The notes below the pieces were generated by a model. That model was not told the origin of the DNA. It saw only the letters and a list, made by a program, of their open reading frames with translations, and made no database searches. From Massilia sp. (lineage in GTDB: Bacteria; Pseudomonadota; Gammaproteobacteria; Burkholderiales; Burkholderiaceae_D): 7,836 nt of DNA. A program made the translations under genes and the position numbers. Location: contig JAQGNM010000202.1 of NCBI GenBank assembly GCA_028291845.1, forward strand, positions 1-7,836, given 5' to 3'. Positions within the stretch are counted from its first letter, which is position 1. Every line of letters starts with the position of its first letter. Of the stretch, positions 1 to 5,927 are shown in pieces.

Positions 1-432
1 ACCTGGCTGCCGGGCGACATCCTCACCAAGGTCGACCGCGCCAGCATGGCCCATTCGCTGGAAGTGCGGGTGCCGCTGCTCGACCACAAGATCGTCGAAT
101 GGGTGGCCGGCCTGCCGCCCGATATCAAGTTGCACAAGGGCGAAGGCAAATACGTCTTTAAAAAGTCGATGGAAGCGTTTTTGCCGGAAGATATTTTGTA
201 CCGCAGCAAGCGTGGCTTTTCGATACCGGTCGCGGCCTGGCTGCGCGGCCCGCTGCGCGAGACGGTGAGAAAAGCCGCCTTGTCACCGCTGCTGCTCGAC
301 ACCGGCATTTTCAACGAATCGTATTTGCGCCACATGGTCGACTCGCACGAATCGGGCGTGCACGACTACAGCGCCGCGCTGTGGTCGGTATTGATGTTTG
401 AAAGTTTCTTGCGCGTCAGCGCCAACCGCTGA
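1..432 (+). CDS. Asparagine-synthase-like amidotransferase, C-terminal part (exosortase A-associated type), 5' truncated
   Basis: The reading frame is open from base 1 and ends with TGA at 430-432, giving the last 143 residues. It starts inside the synthetase domain. The stretch LPGDILTKVDRASM followed by LEVRVPLLDH is the signature of the asparagine synthase C-terminal domain, and SKRGFSIPVAAWLRGPL further on is typical of class B enzymes near their C-terminus. These enzymes form an aminoacyl or acyl adenylate with ATP and pass glutamine-derived ammonia to it. In exosortase A polysaccharide loci an AsnB-like protein of about 630 residues is a standard member, and it probably amidates a carboxyl group on the glycan or a precursor rather than serving asparagine supply. 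The N-terminal glutaminase domain with its catalytic Cys lies outside the window, so the XrtA-associated subtype rests on context. The next gene starts 15 bases after the stop, suggesting one operon. Confidence 0.9.
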   Translation, partial: TWLPGDILTKVDRASMAHSLEVRVPLLDHKIVEWVAGLPPDIKLHKGEGKYVFKKSMEAFLPEDILYRSKRGFSIPVAAWLRGPLRETVRKAALSPLLLDTGIFNESYLRHMVDSHESGVHDYSAALWSVLMFESFLRVSANR

Positions 433-447
433 CCTGCCCTTTATGCG

Positions 448-1644
448 ATGAATTCCTTTACCCTGCTTCCGGTCGCGGCGCGACCGTTAAAAATTCTGTA
501 CCACCACCGTACCCGCTCGAAAGACGGTCAGTACGTGCACATCGAAGAGATGATCAACGCCCTGCGCGAGCAGGGCCACGAAGTGGTCATCGTGGCGCCG
601 CCCAGTGCCGAGCAGGAAGATTTCGGCTCCGACGCCGGCATGGTGGCGCTGCTGAAAAAATTCATGCCGAAGGCGGCCTACGAAGTGATGGAACTGGCCT
701 ACAGCCTGGTGGCCTACCGCCGCCTGGTCAAAGCCGTCCAACTGCACCAGCCCGATTGCATCTACGAGCGATACAACCTGTTTTTGCCTGCCGGCATCTG
801 GCTAAAGCGCCGTTTCAAATTGCCGTTTCTGCTGGAAATCAACGCCCCCATCATGGAAGAGCGCGCCCGCTACGACGGTTTAGCTTTAAAAGGCCTGGCG
901 CGCTGGTCGCAAAAATTCGCCTGGCAGCAAGCCGACAAGGTATTGCCGGTCACCCGGGTGCTGGCCGACATCGTCGCCGACTACGGCGTGCCGGAAGAGA
1001 ACATCGTGGTGATCCCGAACGGCATCAACCTGACCCGTTTTAATGGCGACAGCGATCTCGCCACGGCGAAAAAAGCGCTCGGCTTTGAAAAATCGCTGGT
1101 GCTGGGTTTTACCGGTTTTGTCCGCGACTGGCACGGCCTCGACAAGGTGGTGGCGATGATCGCCACCGACCCGCCCGAAGCGCCGCGCCAGTTGCTGGTG
1201 GTGGGCGACGGCCCGGCCCGCGCTGCTCTCGAGCAGCAAGCGGCCGCGCTCGGCATCGCCGACCGTGTCAAATTCACCGGCATCATCGAACGCGATGAGG
1301 TGGCGCGCTACGTGGCCGCGTTCGATATTGCCTTGCAGCCGGCGGTGGTGGCGTATGCGTCGCCTTTGAAACTGTTTGAATACCTGGCTCAGGGCAAGGC
1401 AATTGTCGGACCCGATCAGCCCAATATCCTGGAAATTTTGTCGGCCGACCACAATGCCGTGCTGTTCGACCCGGCCACGCCGGACGGGCTGGCATTGGCC
1501 GTCAAGCGCTTGTGCGAGGATGAGGTCCTGCGCGCCAAGGTGGCGAAAAATGCCAAGCTGTCGATCGAGCAACAGCAGCTGACCTGGCATGCCAACGCCC
1601 GCCGCGTGGTGGGCTTGTTTGAAGGGATGCTGCATCGTGCGTGA
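448..1644 (+). CDS. Glycosyltransferase, GT4-like (GT-B fold), exopolysaccharide locus
   Basis: This 398-residue protein is of normal length for a retaining GT-B glycosyltransferase. The N-terminal Rossmann half begins at about residue 14 (LKILYHHRTRSKDG) and includes HIEEMINALREQGHEV (31-46). The C-terminal nucleotide-sugar half carries VIPNGIN (188-194), GFTGFVRDWHG (220-230), VVGDGPAR (251-258) and SPLKLFEYLAQGKAIV (305-320). The last segment occupies the place of the GT4 donor-binding EX7E region, though the first acidic residue of the classical motif is not obvious. It should transfer a hexose-type residue from a nucleotide sugar to the lipid-linked repeat unit on the cytoplasmic face of the inner membrane; donor and acceptor cannot be read. 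There is no signal peptide or membrane helix. No good ribosome binding site precedes ATG 448, so the exact start is less certain than the family. The next gene overlaps its end by 8 bases. Confidence 0.9.
   Translation: MNSFTLLPVAARPLKILYHHRTRSKDGQYVHIEEMINALREQGHEVVIVAPPSAEQEDFGSDAGMVALLKKFMPKAAYEVMELAYSLVAYRRLVKAVQLHQPDCIYERYNLFLPAGIWLKRRFKLPFLLEINAPIMEERARYDGLALKGLARWSQKFAWQQADKVLPVTRVLADIVADYGVPEENIVVIPNGINLTRFNGDSDLATAKKALGFEKSLVLGFTGFVRDWHGLDKVVAMIATDPPEAPRQLLVVGDGPARAALEQQAAALGIADRVKFTGIIERDEVARYVAAFDIALQPAVVAYASPLKLFEYLAQGKAIVGPDQPNILEILSADHNAVLFDPATPDGLALAVKRLCEDEVLRAKVAKNAKLSIEQQQLTWHANARRVVGLFEGMLHRA
1621..1639 (+). promoter_or_regulatory. Ribosome binding site and GTG start deciding the N-terminus of the ligase-like membrane protein
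   Basis: GAAGGGA (1621-1627) lies 9 bases before GTG (1637-1639), inside the end of the glycosyltransferase gene. The product from this GTG starts MRDAIIFLLF and runs straight into a hydrophobic segment, as expected for this family. An in-frame ATG at 1589 would add a 16-residue polar and cysteine-containing tail copied from the overlapping frame of the glycosyltransferase, so it is rejected as the start. Confidence 0.75.
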
Positions 1645-2965
1645 CGCAATAATTTTCCTGCTGTTCGCAGCGACCATCCCTTTCATCTTCAAGCGTCCCG
1701 TGATGGGCACGCTCACGTACGCCGTATTCAGCCTGATGAATCCGCACCGGCTTTCCTACGGCAGCGCCTACGACTTTCCGTTTGCGATGCTGATCGTGTT
1801 ACTGACCCTGATCAGCATGGTGATGTCCAAAGAGAAAAAAGGCATCCCGCCGCTGCCGCTGGTGATCGTGTTTTGCATATTCATTGCATGGATCAATTTC
1901 ACGTGCCTGTTCGCACTCGAACCCCTGCTTGTCTGGACGGAATGGAGCCGGGTGATGAAAACCATGGTCATGATCGCCCTGACCGTGCTGACGGTTCGCA
2001 CCGTTCGCGATGTCAACGCTTTAGTGGCAACTGTTGCGCTGTCGCTCGGTTTCTGGGGTCTGAAGAGCGGTATCTTCACCATCAAATCCGGCGGCAGCCA
2101 GGGCATGCTGGGACCGGCCGGAAGCTACATCACCGACAACAATACGATGGCGCTGGCAATGGTCACCACCGTGCCCTTGCTGGTGTACCTGGTGTCGCAG
2201 ACCCAGGGCAAATGGCTCAAGCGCGGCGTGCTGTTCATTACGCTCATGACGGCGCTGGCGGCGATCGGTTCATATTCACGCGGCGCGATGCTGGCCTCGG
2301 TGGCAATGGGGGGATTCCTGTGGCTAAAGTCGCGCAACAAGGCAAAGATCGGTATCTTGCTCGCTCTGCTGGCGCCGCTGATCTATGTATCCATGCCCTC
2401 GGACTGGACCAGTCGCATGCACAGCATCGACAACTACCAGGAAGACGCCTCGGCCATGGGCCGCATCAACGCTTGGCAGTTTGCCGCTAATATTGCCAAT
2501 CACTATCCCCTCGGAGGCGGCTTCCTGGTTTTCACGCCGCGCCTGTTCAAGCAATATGCCCCCATTCCGGAAGCATTTCACGTCGCCCACAGTATTTATT
2601 TCCAGGTACTCGGTGAGCACGGCTACATTGGCCTGGGGATCTTCCTGCTGATGTTCCTGTTCGGCTGGCGCACCGGTACGACAGTGATCAAGTACTGCAA
2701 GGACAAACCGGAATTGCTGTGGGCGAAAACCCTCGCGCAAATGTGCCAGGTCAGCATCATCGGCTACCTGACAGCGGGGGCCTTCCTGACGATGGCGTAT
2801 TACGATCTGATCTACTACGTGCTGGCCATTCTCGTGTGCGTGCAAAAAGTGGTGATCTTGTCGCCGCAAAAGGACAATATTCCGCCGATGCGCTTGCGTT
2901 TTCTGGATCGCTTTACGGGTAAAGGCAAGGCCAAGCCCGCCCTGGGCCGCGGCAAGCCCGGTTAA
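1637..2965 (+). CDS. O-antigen ligase / Wzy-like membrane protein, exosortase A-associated putative O-glycosylation ligase
   Basis: From the GTG at 1637 the product is 442 residues, with about ten to twelve hydrophobic segments (for example 2-18, 44-62, 72-93, 169-187, 196-231, 236-252, 330-346 and 372-404). The opening (MRDAIIFLLF, then MNPHRLSYG at 34-42) matches my recollection of the family called probable O-glycosylation ligase, exosortase A-associated (TIGR03097). GSYSRGA (211-217) and AHSIYFQVLGEHGYIGLGIF (317-336) are Wzy_C-type motifs: the RG pair, and the His and Glu-x-Gly around the large periplasmic loop. Such proteins transfer or polymerise undecaprenyl-linked glycans on the periplasmic side; whether this one ligates glycan to protein or polymerises polysaccharide is unproven. 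The last 30 residues are basic, consistent with a cytoplasmic tail. Its codon use looks a little less GC-biased than the neighbours, common for membrane proteins. It overlaps the previous gene by 8 bases. Confidence 0.88.
   Translation: MRDAIIFLLFAATIPFIFKRPVMGTLTYAVFSLMNPHRLSYGSAYDFPFAMLIVLLTLISMVMSKEKKGIPPLPLVIVFCIFIAWINFTCLFALEPLLVWTEWSRVMKTMVMIALTVLTVRTVRDVNALVATVALSLGFWGLKSGIFTIKSGGSQGMLGPAGSYITDNNTMALAMVTTVPLLVYLVSQTQGKWLKRGVLFITLMTALAAIGSYSRGAMLASVAMGGFLWLKSRNKAKIGILLALLAPLIYVSMPSDWTSRMHSIDNYQEDASAMGRINAWQFAANIANHYPLGGGFLVFTPRLFKQYAPIPEAFHVAHSIYFQVLGEHGYIGLGIFLLMFLFGWRTGTTVIKYCKDKPELLWAKTLAQMCQVSIIGYLTAGAFLTMAYYDLIYYVLAILVCVQKVVILSPQKDNIPPMRLRFLDRFTGKGKAKPALGRGKPG
2962..2965. other. 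Shared convergent stop codons (TTAA)
   Basis: The plus-strand membrane protein ends with TAA at 2963-2965 and the minus-strand decarboxylase ends with TAA read from 2964-2962, so both stops sit in one TTAA palindrome. There is no intergenic DNA and no hairpin followed by a T-run on either side. Short GC-rich inverted repeats such as GCCC/GGGC at 2935-2947 exist but lack a T-tract. Confidence 0.9.
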
Positions 2966-4197
2966 ATCAGCACTTCCAGCGCCGCCGGGTGGCCGAGAAA
3001 GCCGCTCGGGCTGGCGCTGGGGCCGTAAGCGCCCGACTGGAACACCACGATCAGGTCGCCGATCTGCGCATGTGCCAGCGGCATGCGCTCGGCCAGTACA
3101 TCAAGCGGCGTGCACAGCGGACCGGTCACCGAAGCGGTGCCGGGCTCCACCGCAGTCATGCGGTTGCCCACGGCGACCGGATAATTCTTGCGGATGATTT
3201 GCCCGAGGTTGCCCGAGGCAGCCAGGTGGTGGTGCATGCCGCCGTCGACCACCAGGAACACCTCGCCGCGCGAGACCTTGCGGTCGAGCACCCGCGCCAC
3301 ATAGATGCCGGCCTCGCCGACCAGGTAGCGGCCCAGTTCGAGCGCCAGGCGCGCCTGCGGCAGGGCAGCTGCCAGGCGCGCCAGCAGGCCCTCGAGCGCG
3401 GCGCCGATCGGCGCGATGTCGAGCCGCTGCTCGCCCGGAAAGTACGGGATGCCAAATCCGCCGCCGATATTGAGCTGACGCACCGTCAGCGGCGCCTCGC
3501 CGGCCAGCCGGATGCCCAGTTCGACGCTGCGGGTTTGCGCCTCAATGATGGCGTCGCCACGCAGGCTCTGCGACCCGCTGAAAATATGGAAGCCCTGAAA
3601 ATCAAGGGACATCGCCGCCACCTCACGCAACAGGCGCGGCACCTCTTCGGCGTCGATGCCGAACGGCTTGGCGCCACCGCCCATTTTCATGCCGGACGAT
3701 TTCAATTCGAAGTCCGGATTGACCCGCAACGCTACCCGCGCCGCGACACCCAGCCGCTCGCTGATCCGCGCCACCGCCGCCAGTTCGCGTTCCGATTCAA
3801 GGTTGATGCAGACGCCGGCGGCCACCCCCTGGGCCAGCTCGCCGTCCCCCTTGCCGGGACCGGCAAAACTGATGCGCGCGGCGGCCATGCCGGCGTCGAG
3901 CGCGGTTTTCAGTTCGCCACCCGAGGCCACGTCGAGCCCGTCGACCAGGCCGGCCATGTGTTGCACCAGCGCCGGCATGGGATTGGCCTTGACCGAATAA
4001 TGCAAGGCGACGCCAGCCGGCAACTGTGCCCGCAAGGCCGCCACGCGCGCACCGAGCAGCGCTCGGTCGTAGGCGAAAAACGGCGTGTGGCCGACCCGTT
4101 CGGCCAGCATTGGCAGCGCGATGCCGCCGATCTGCAGGACATCGCCGACGACCGGAAACTGGGATTGGGCGGCGTGGCGTGGCTTGGTGTCGGTCAT
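2962..4197 (-). CDS. PLP-dependent decarboxylase, fold type III (Orn/DAP/Arg decarboxylase 2 family), exosortase A system-associated
   Basis: The 411-residue product has the two domains of the DAP/ornithine decarboxylase class. In the TIM barrel, HYSVKANP carries the Schiff-base lysine (K70), followed by DVASGGELK (89-97), GFHIFSGSQ (202-210) and the phosphate-binding GGGFGIPYFPGE (245-256), then ELGRYLVGEAG (287-297). The C-terminal barrel has GPLCTPLDVL with the catalytic Cys at 362, and SGAYGPSASP (388-397) with the active-site Tyr at 391. All key PLP residues are present, so it should be active. The motif set fits what I recall of the family labelled pyridoxal-dependent decarboxylase, exosortase A system-associated (TIGR03099). 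It is unlikely to be lysine-pathway LysA because of its neighbours and its CTPLD motif. Substrate unknown. ATG 4195-4197 has no ribosome binding site but overlaps the ligase stop in an ATGA, implying translational coupling. Confidence 0.9.
   Translation of the reverse strand: MTDTKPRHAAQSQFPVVGDVLQIGGIALPMLAERVGHTPFFAYDRALLGARVAALRAQLPAGVALHYSVKANPMPALVQHMAGLVDGLDVASGGELKTALDAGMAAARISFAGPGKGDGELAQGVAAGVCINLESERELAAVARISERLGVAARVALRVNPDFELKSSGMKMGGGAKPFGIDAEEVPRLLREVAAMSLDFQGFHIFSGSQSLRGDAIIEAQTRSVELGIRLAGEAPLTVRQLNIGGGFGIPYFPGEQRLDIAPIGAALEGLLARLAAALPQARLALELGRYLVGEAGIYVARVLDRKVSRGEVFLVVDGGMHHHLAASGNLGQIIRKNYPVAVGNRMTAVEPGTASVTGPLCTPLDVLAERMPLAHAQIGDLIVVFQSGAYGPSASPSGFLGHPAALEVLI
4194..4197 (-). 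promoter_or_regulatory. ATGA stop/start overlap coupling ligase and decarboxylase translation
   Basis: Read on the minus strand, ATGA contains the ATG of the decarboxylase and the TGA of the acyl-CoA ligase. The bases before it contain no purine-rich ribosome binding site, so re-initiation by ribosomes finishing the ligase is the likely route. This suggests that the two products are made in matched amounts. Confidence 0.8.
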
Positions 4198-5771
4198 GGC
4201 GCGGTCGATGAGGTGAAAGTGAGCCCGGCCAGGGTGGCGCGCAACAAGTTGCGGTCAACCTTGCCGTTTGGATTGCGTGGCAGCGCCTGTTCGCGCAGGT
4301 CGAAATGGGCTGGCACCATGTAGGCCGGCAGGCGCCGCCGGCACTCCGCCAGCAGGCTGGCGGCGTCGATTCCGCCGCTGGGCACGGCGATGACGGCGAT
4401 CGCCTGGCCCAAGGTCGGATGATCGATGCCGAAGGCGGCGGCCTCGCTGACCATGCCGGTGCCATGCAGCACCGTCTCGATTTCCGTCGGGCTGACGCGG
4501 TAACCGGATACCTTGATCATGTCGTCACCGCGGCCGATGAAGTACAGATAACCGTCGGCATCGCGGCGCACCGTGTCGCCCGACCACACCGCCAGCTCGG
4601 TGACCGGCAGCGCGGGCGACTGGCCGGGTGCCGGGCGGAAGCGTTGCGCGGTGCGTTCGACGTCGTTCCAGTAGCCCATCGAAACCAGTGGCCCGCGGTG
4701 CACCAGCTCTCCCGGTTCATCGACATCGCACACGCTGCCGTCGGCGCGCACCACCAGGATCTCGGCGTTCGGAATGGCCCGGCCGATCGAACCGGGCCGC
4801 AGCGCCACCTGCTCCGGCGGCAGGTAAGTCGAACGGAATGCTTCGGTCAAGCCGTACATCAGGAAGATCCGCGCGGCCGGCAGCGCAGCCTGCAGCGCCG
4901 TCACCGTGGGGACCGGCATGGCGCCACCCGAATTGGTAATGAAACGCAACGTGCAATCGGCCGGCCATGCCAGTCGCGCCAGCGCAATCCACAGCGGCGG
5001 CACCGCGGCCAGGCCGGTGATGCGTTCTTGCGCCACCATCGTCACGATATCGTGGGCAAACAGGTGATTGATCAGCACCGCGCAGGCGCCGCGCAAAAAG
5101 GTGGTGGTCAGCTGGCTGAGGCCGTAGTCAAAGCTGAGCGGCAGCACCGCCAGGATGCGGTCGTCGGCGCGCAGCGCCAGGTAATCGGCAACGCTGTCGG
5201 CGCCGGCCACCAGGTTGCGGTGCGACAGCACCACACCCTTGGGCGCGCCCGTGCTGCCGGAGGTGTACAGGATGGCGGCGACGTCGGTGTCGATACGGCG
5301 GTGGCCGGCGGCCGAGCCGGCGCCCGGCCAGTCCAGCACGGGCAGCGCGGGCGGCGCGATTGTGTCGAGCCGCACCGCGCCGGTCACCAGCACCGCTTGC
5401 AGATCGGGGCATTGCGCCAGCACCGGAGTAAGCGCCGCCAGACGCTCCGGCGTCGTCGCCAGCAGGCGCACATTGCAGTCAGCCAGGATATAGGCCACCT
5501 GCTCCGGTTTGAGCAAGGGATTGACCGGCACAAAGACGCAACCGGCGGCGGCAGTGCCGAACAGGGCGGCGACGTTCTCGATGCGTTTTTCCATGTACAC
5601 CGCTACCCGGTCGCCGGCCGCCAGGCCATGCGCGAGCAGGGCGGCGGCGACGGCGTCGACCTGGGCTGCCAGCGCAGCGTAGCTGAGGCGATGCTTGCCG
5701 TACACCAGCGCCTCGGCGTCGGGAGTGCGGGCGGCGCTGCTGAAAATGGAATGGTGAATCAGATGGTTCAT
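4194..5771 (-). CDS. AMP-forming acyl-CoA/acyl-carrier ligase, exosortase A-associated
   Basis: The 525-residue product is a full-length ANL-superfamily adenylating enzyme. In order it shows the phosphate loop YTSGSTGAPKG (169-179), the adenine-site motif MYGLTE (305-310), SGD (397-399), the hinge region GRGDDMIKVSGYRVSP (413-428) and the catalytic lysine in PNGKVDR (K504). It should activate a carboxylic or amino acid as acyl-AMP and pass it to CoA or a phosphopantetheine carrier. It resembles what I recall as acyl-CoA ligase (AMP-forming), exosortase A-associated (TIGR03098). No carrier-protein domain is fused to it and none is encoded in the window. ATG 5769-5771 is chosen because MNHLIHHSIFSSAARTPDAE begins as these enzymes usually do. 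An in-frame ATG at 5828 would add 19 atypical residues and lies in the intergenic region. It is first in the minus-strand pair with the decarboxylase. Confidence 0.9.
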   Translation of the reverse strand: MNHLIHHSIFSSAARTPDAEALVYGKHRLSYAALAAQVDAVAAALLAHGLAAGDRVAVYMEKRIENVAALFGTAAAGCVFVPVNPLLKPEQVAYILADCNVRLLATTPERLAALTPVLAQCPDLQAVLVTGAVRLDTIAPPALPVLDWPGAGSAAGHRRIDTDVAAILYTSGSTGAPKGVVLSHRNLVAGADSVADYLALRADDRILAVLPLSFDYGLSQLTTTFLRGACAVLINHLFAHDIVTMVAQERITGLAAVPPLWIALARLAWPADCTLRFITNSGGAMPVPTVTALQAALPAARIFLMYGLTEAFRSTYLPPEQVALRPGSIGRAIPNAEILVVRADGSVCDVDEPGELVHRGPLVSMGYWNDVERTAQRFRPAPGQSPALPVTELAVWSGDTVRRDADGYLYFIGRGDDMIKVSGYRVSPTEIETVLHGTGMVSEAAAFGIDHPTLGQAIAVIAVPSGGIDAASLLAECRRRLPAYMVPAHFDLREQALPRNPNGKVDRNLLRATLAGLTFTSSTAP

Positions 5772-5803
5772 CGATACCCTGGGTGGCTGCCCGCATGTTC
5801 GAC

Positions 5804-5833
5804 GCATTATCGGTAGCATGCGCAGCATTGTCG
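5804..5833. repeat. Two imperfect direct repeats GCATTRTCG spaced 21 bases apart
   Basis: GCATTATCG (5804-5812) and GCATTGTCG (5825-5833) match at 8 of 9 positions and are exactly 21 bases apart, about two helical turns. They lie between the candidate ligase -10 element and its start codon. The geometry would suit a regulator binding one DNA face, but two short copies can arise by chance. Confidence 0.35.
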
Positions 5834-5843
5834 TGCGAGCATC

Positions 5844-5852
5844 ATCTTACCA
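5844..5852 (-). promoter_or_regulatory. Candidate extended -10 element for the ligase-decarboxylase unit
   Basis: On the minus strand this reads TGGTAAGAT, an extended -10 (TGn followed by TAAGAT, 4 of 6 to TATAAT). No good -35 hexamer sits at 16-18 bases upstream; TTGTTA (5872-5877) is 22 bases away, too far for a standard sigma-70 pair. Transcription from here would leave a leader of roughly 65 bases. Confidence 0.3.
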
Positions 5853-5896
5853 TTTCGACGATTGCGCAGAGTAACAAAAGGCACTACAACCACGCT

Positions 5897-5924
5897 TTGA
5901 AACGGTGTGCGGATGGTATATTAG
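5897..5924 (+). promoter_or_regulatory. Candidate promoter for the aminotransferase unit, very close to its start codon
   Basis: TTGAAA (5897-5902) matches the -35 consensus at 5 of 6 positions. TATTAG (5919-5924) follows with a 16-base spacer (4 of 6 match), while the better TATATT (5917-5922, 5 of 6) has only a 14-base spacer. Either way transcription would begin at or just after the annotated ATG at 5928, so the message would be leaderless or the true start lies downstream. Confidence 0.35.
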
Positions 5925-5927
5925 TTC

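Larger units (their letters stand above)
5772..5927. promoter_or_regulatory. Divergent intergenic region between the acyl-CoA ligase and the aminotransferase
   Basis: This is the only substantial non-coding stretch in the window, 156 bases and more AT-rich than its surroundings, especially 5840-5927. It must hold promoters for both the leftward ligase-decarboxylase pair and the rightward aminotransferase unit. Candidate promoter elements and a pair of imperfect 9-base direct repeats are listed separately. No riboswitch-like fold or small RNA gene could be recognised. Confidence 0.7.

Noticed and set aside
886..1716. 276-residue minus-strand open frame opposite the glycosyltransferase
   Set aside because: Low-information His/Gln/Arg-rich product crossing two well-supported plus-strand genes; judged a shadow frame. 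The same applies to minus-strand frames at 5934-6674 and 6830-7804.
2935..2958. GC-rich inverted repeats (GCCC/GGGC) near the convergent gene ends, considered as a terminator
   Set aside because: Stems are only four base pairs and no T-run follows on either strand.
3199..3218. Tandem 10-base direct repeat TTGCCCGAGG inside the decarboxylase gene
   Set aside because: It encodes ordinary residues (part of SGNLGQ), is not a multiple of three, and two copies in GC-rich coding DNA can be chance. The frame stays intact.
2989..4323. 444-residue open frame on the plus strand, antisense to the decarboxylase
   Set aside because: Its product is rich in His, Arg, Gln and Ala with no recognisable motif, while the opposite strand encodes a complete decarboxylase with all catalytic residues. 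Such long shadow frames are common in GC-rich DNA.
4305..5816. 503-residue open frame on the plus strand covering almost the whole acyl-CoA ligase
   Set aside because: It has a composition typical of an antisense shadow (Arg, Gln, His and Gly rich), no family motif and no credible start signal. The ligase on the other strand is intact.
5769..5828. Longer ligase start at ATG 5828
   Set aside because: It adds 19 residues not typical of the family and would take up the intergenic DNA close to the candidate -10 element. ATG 5771 gives the usual beginning.
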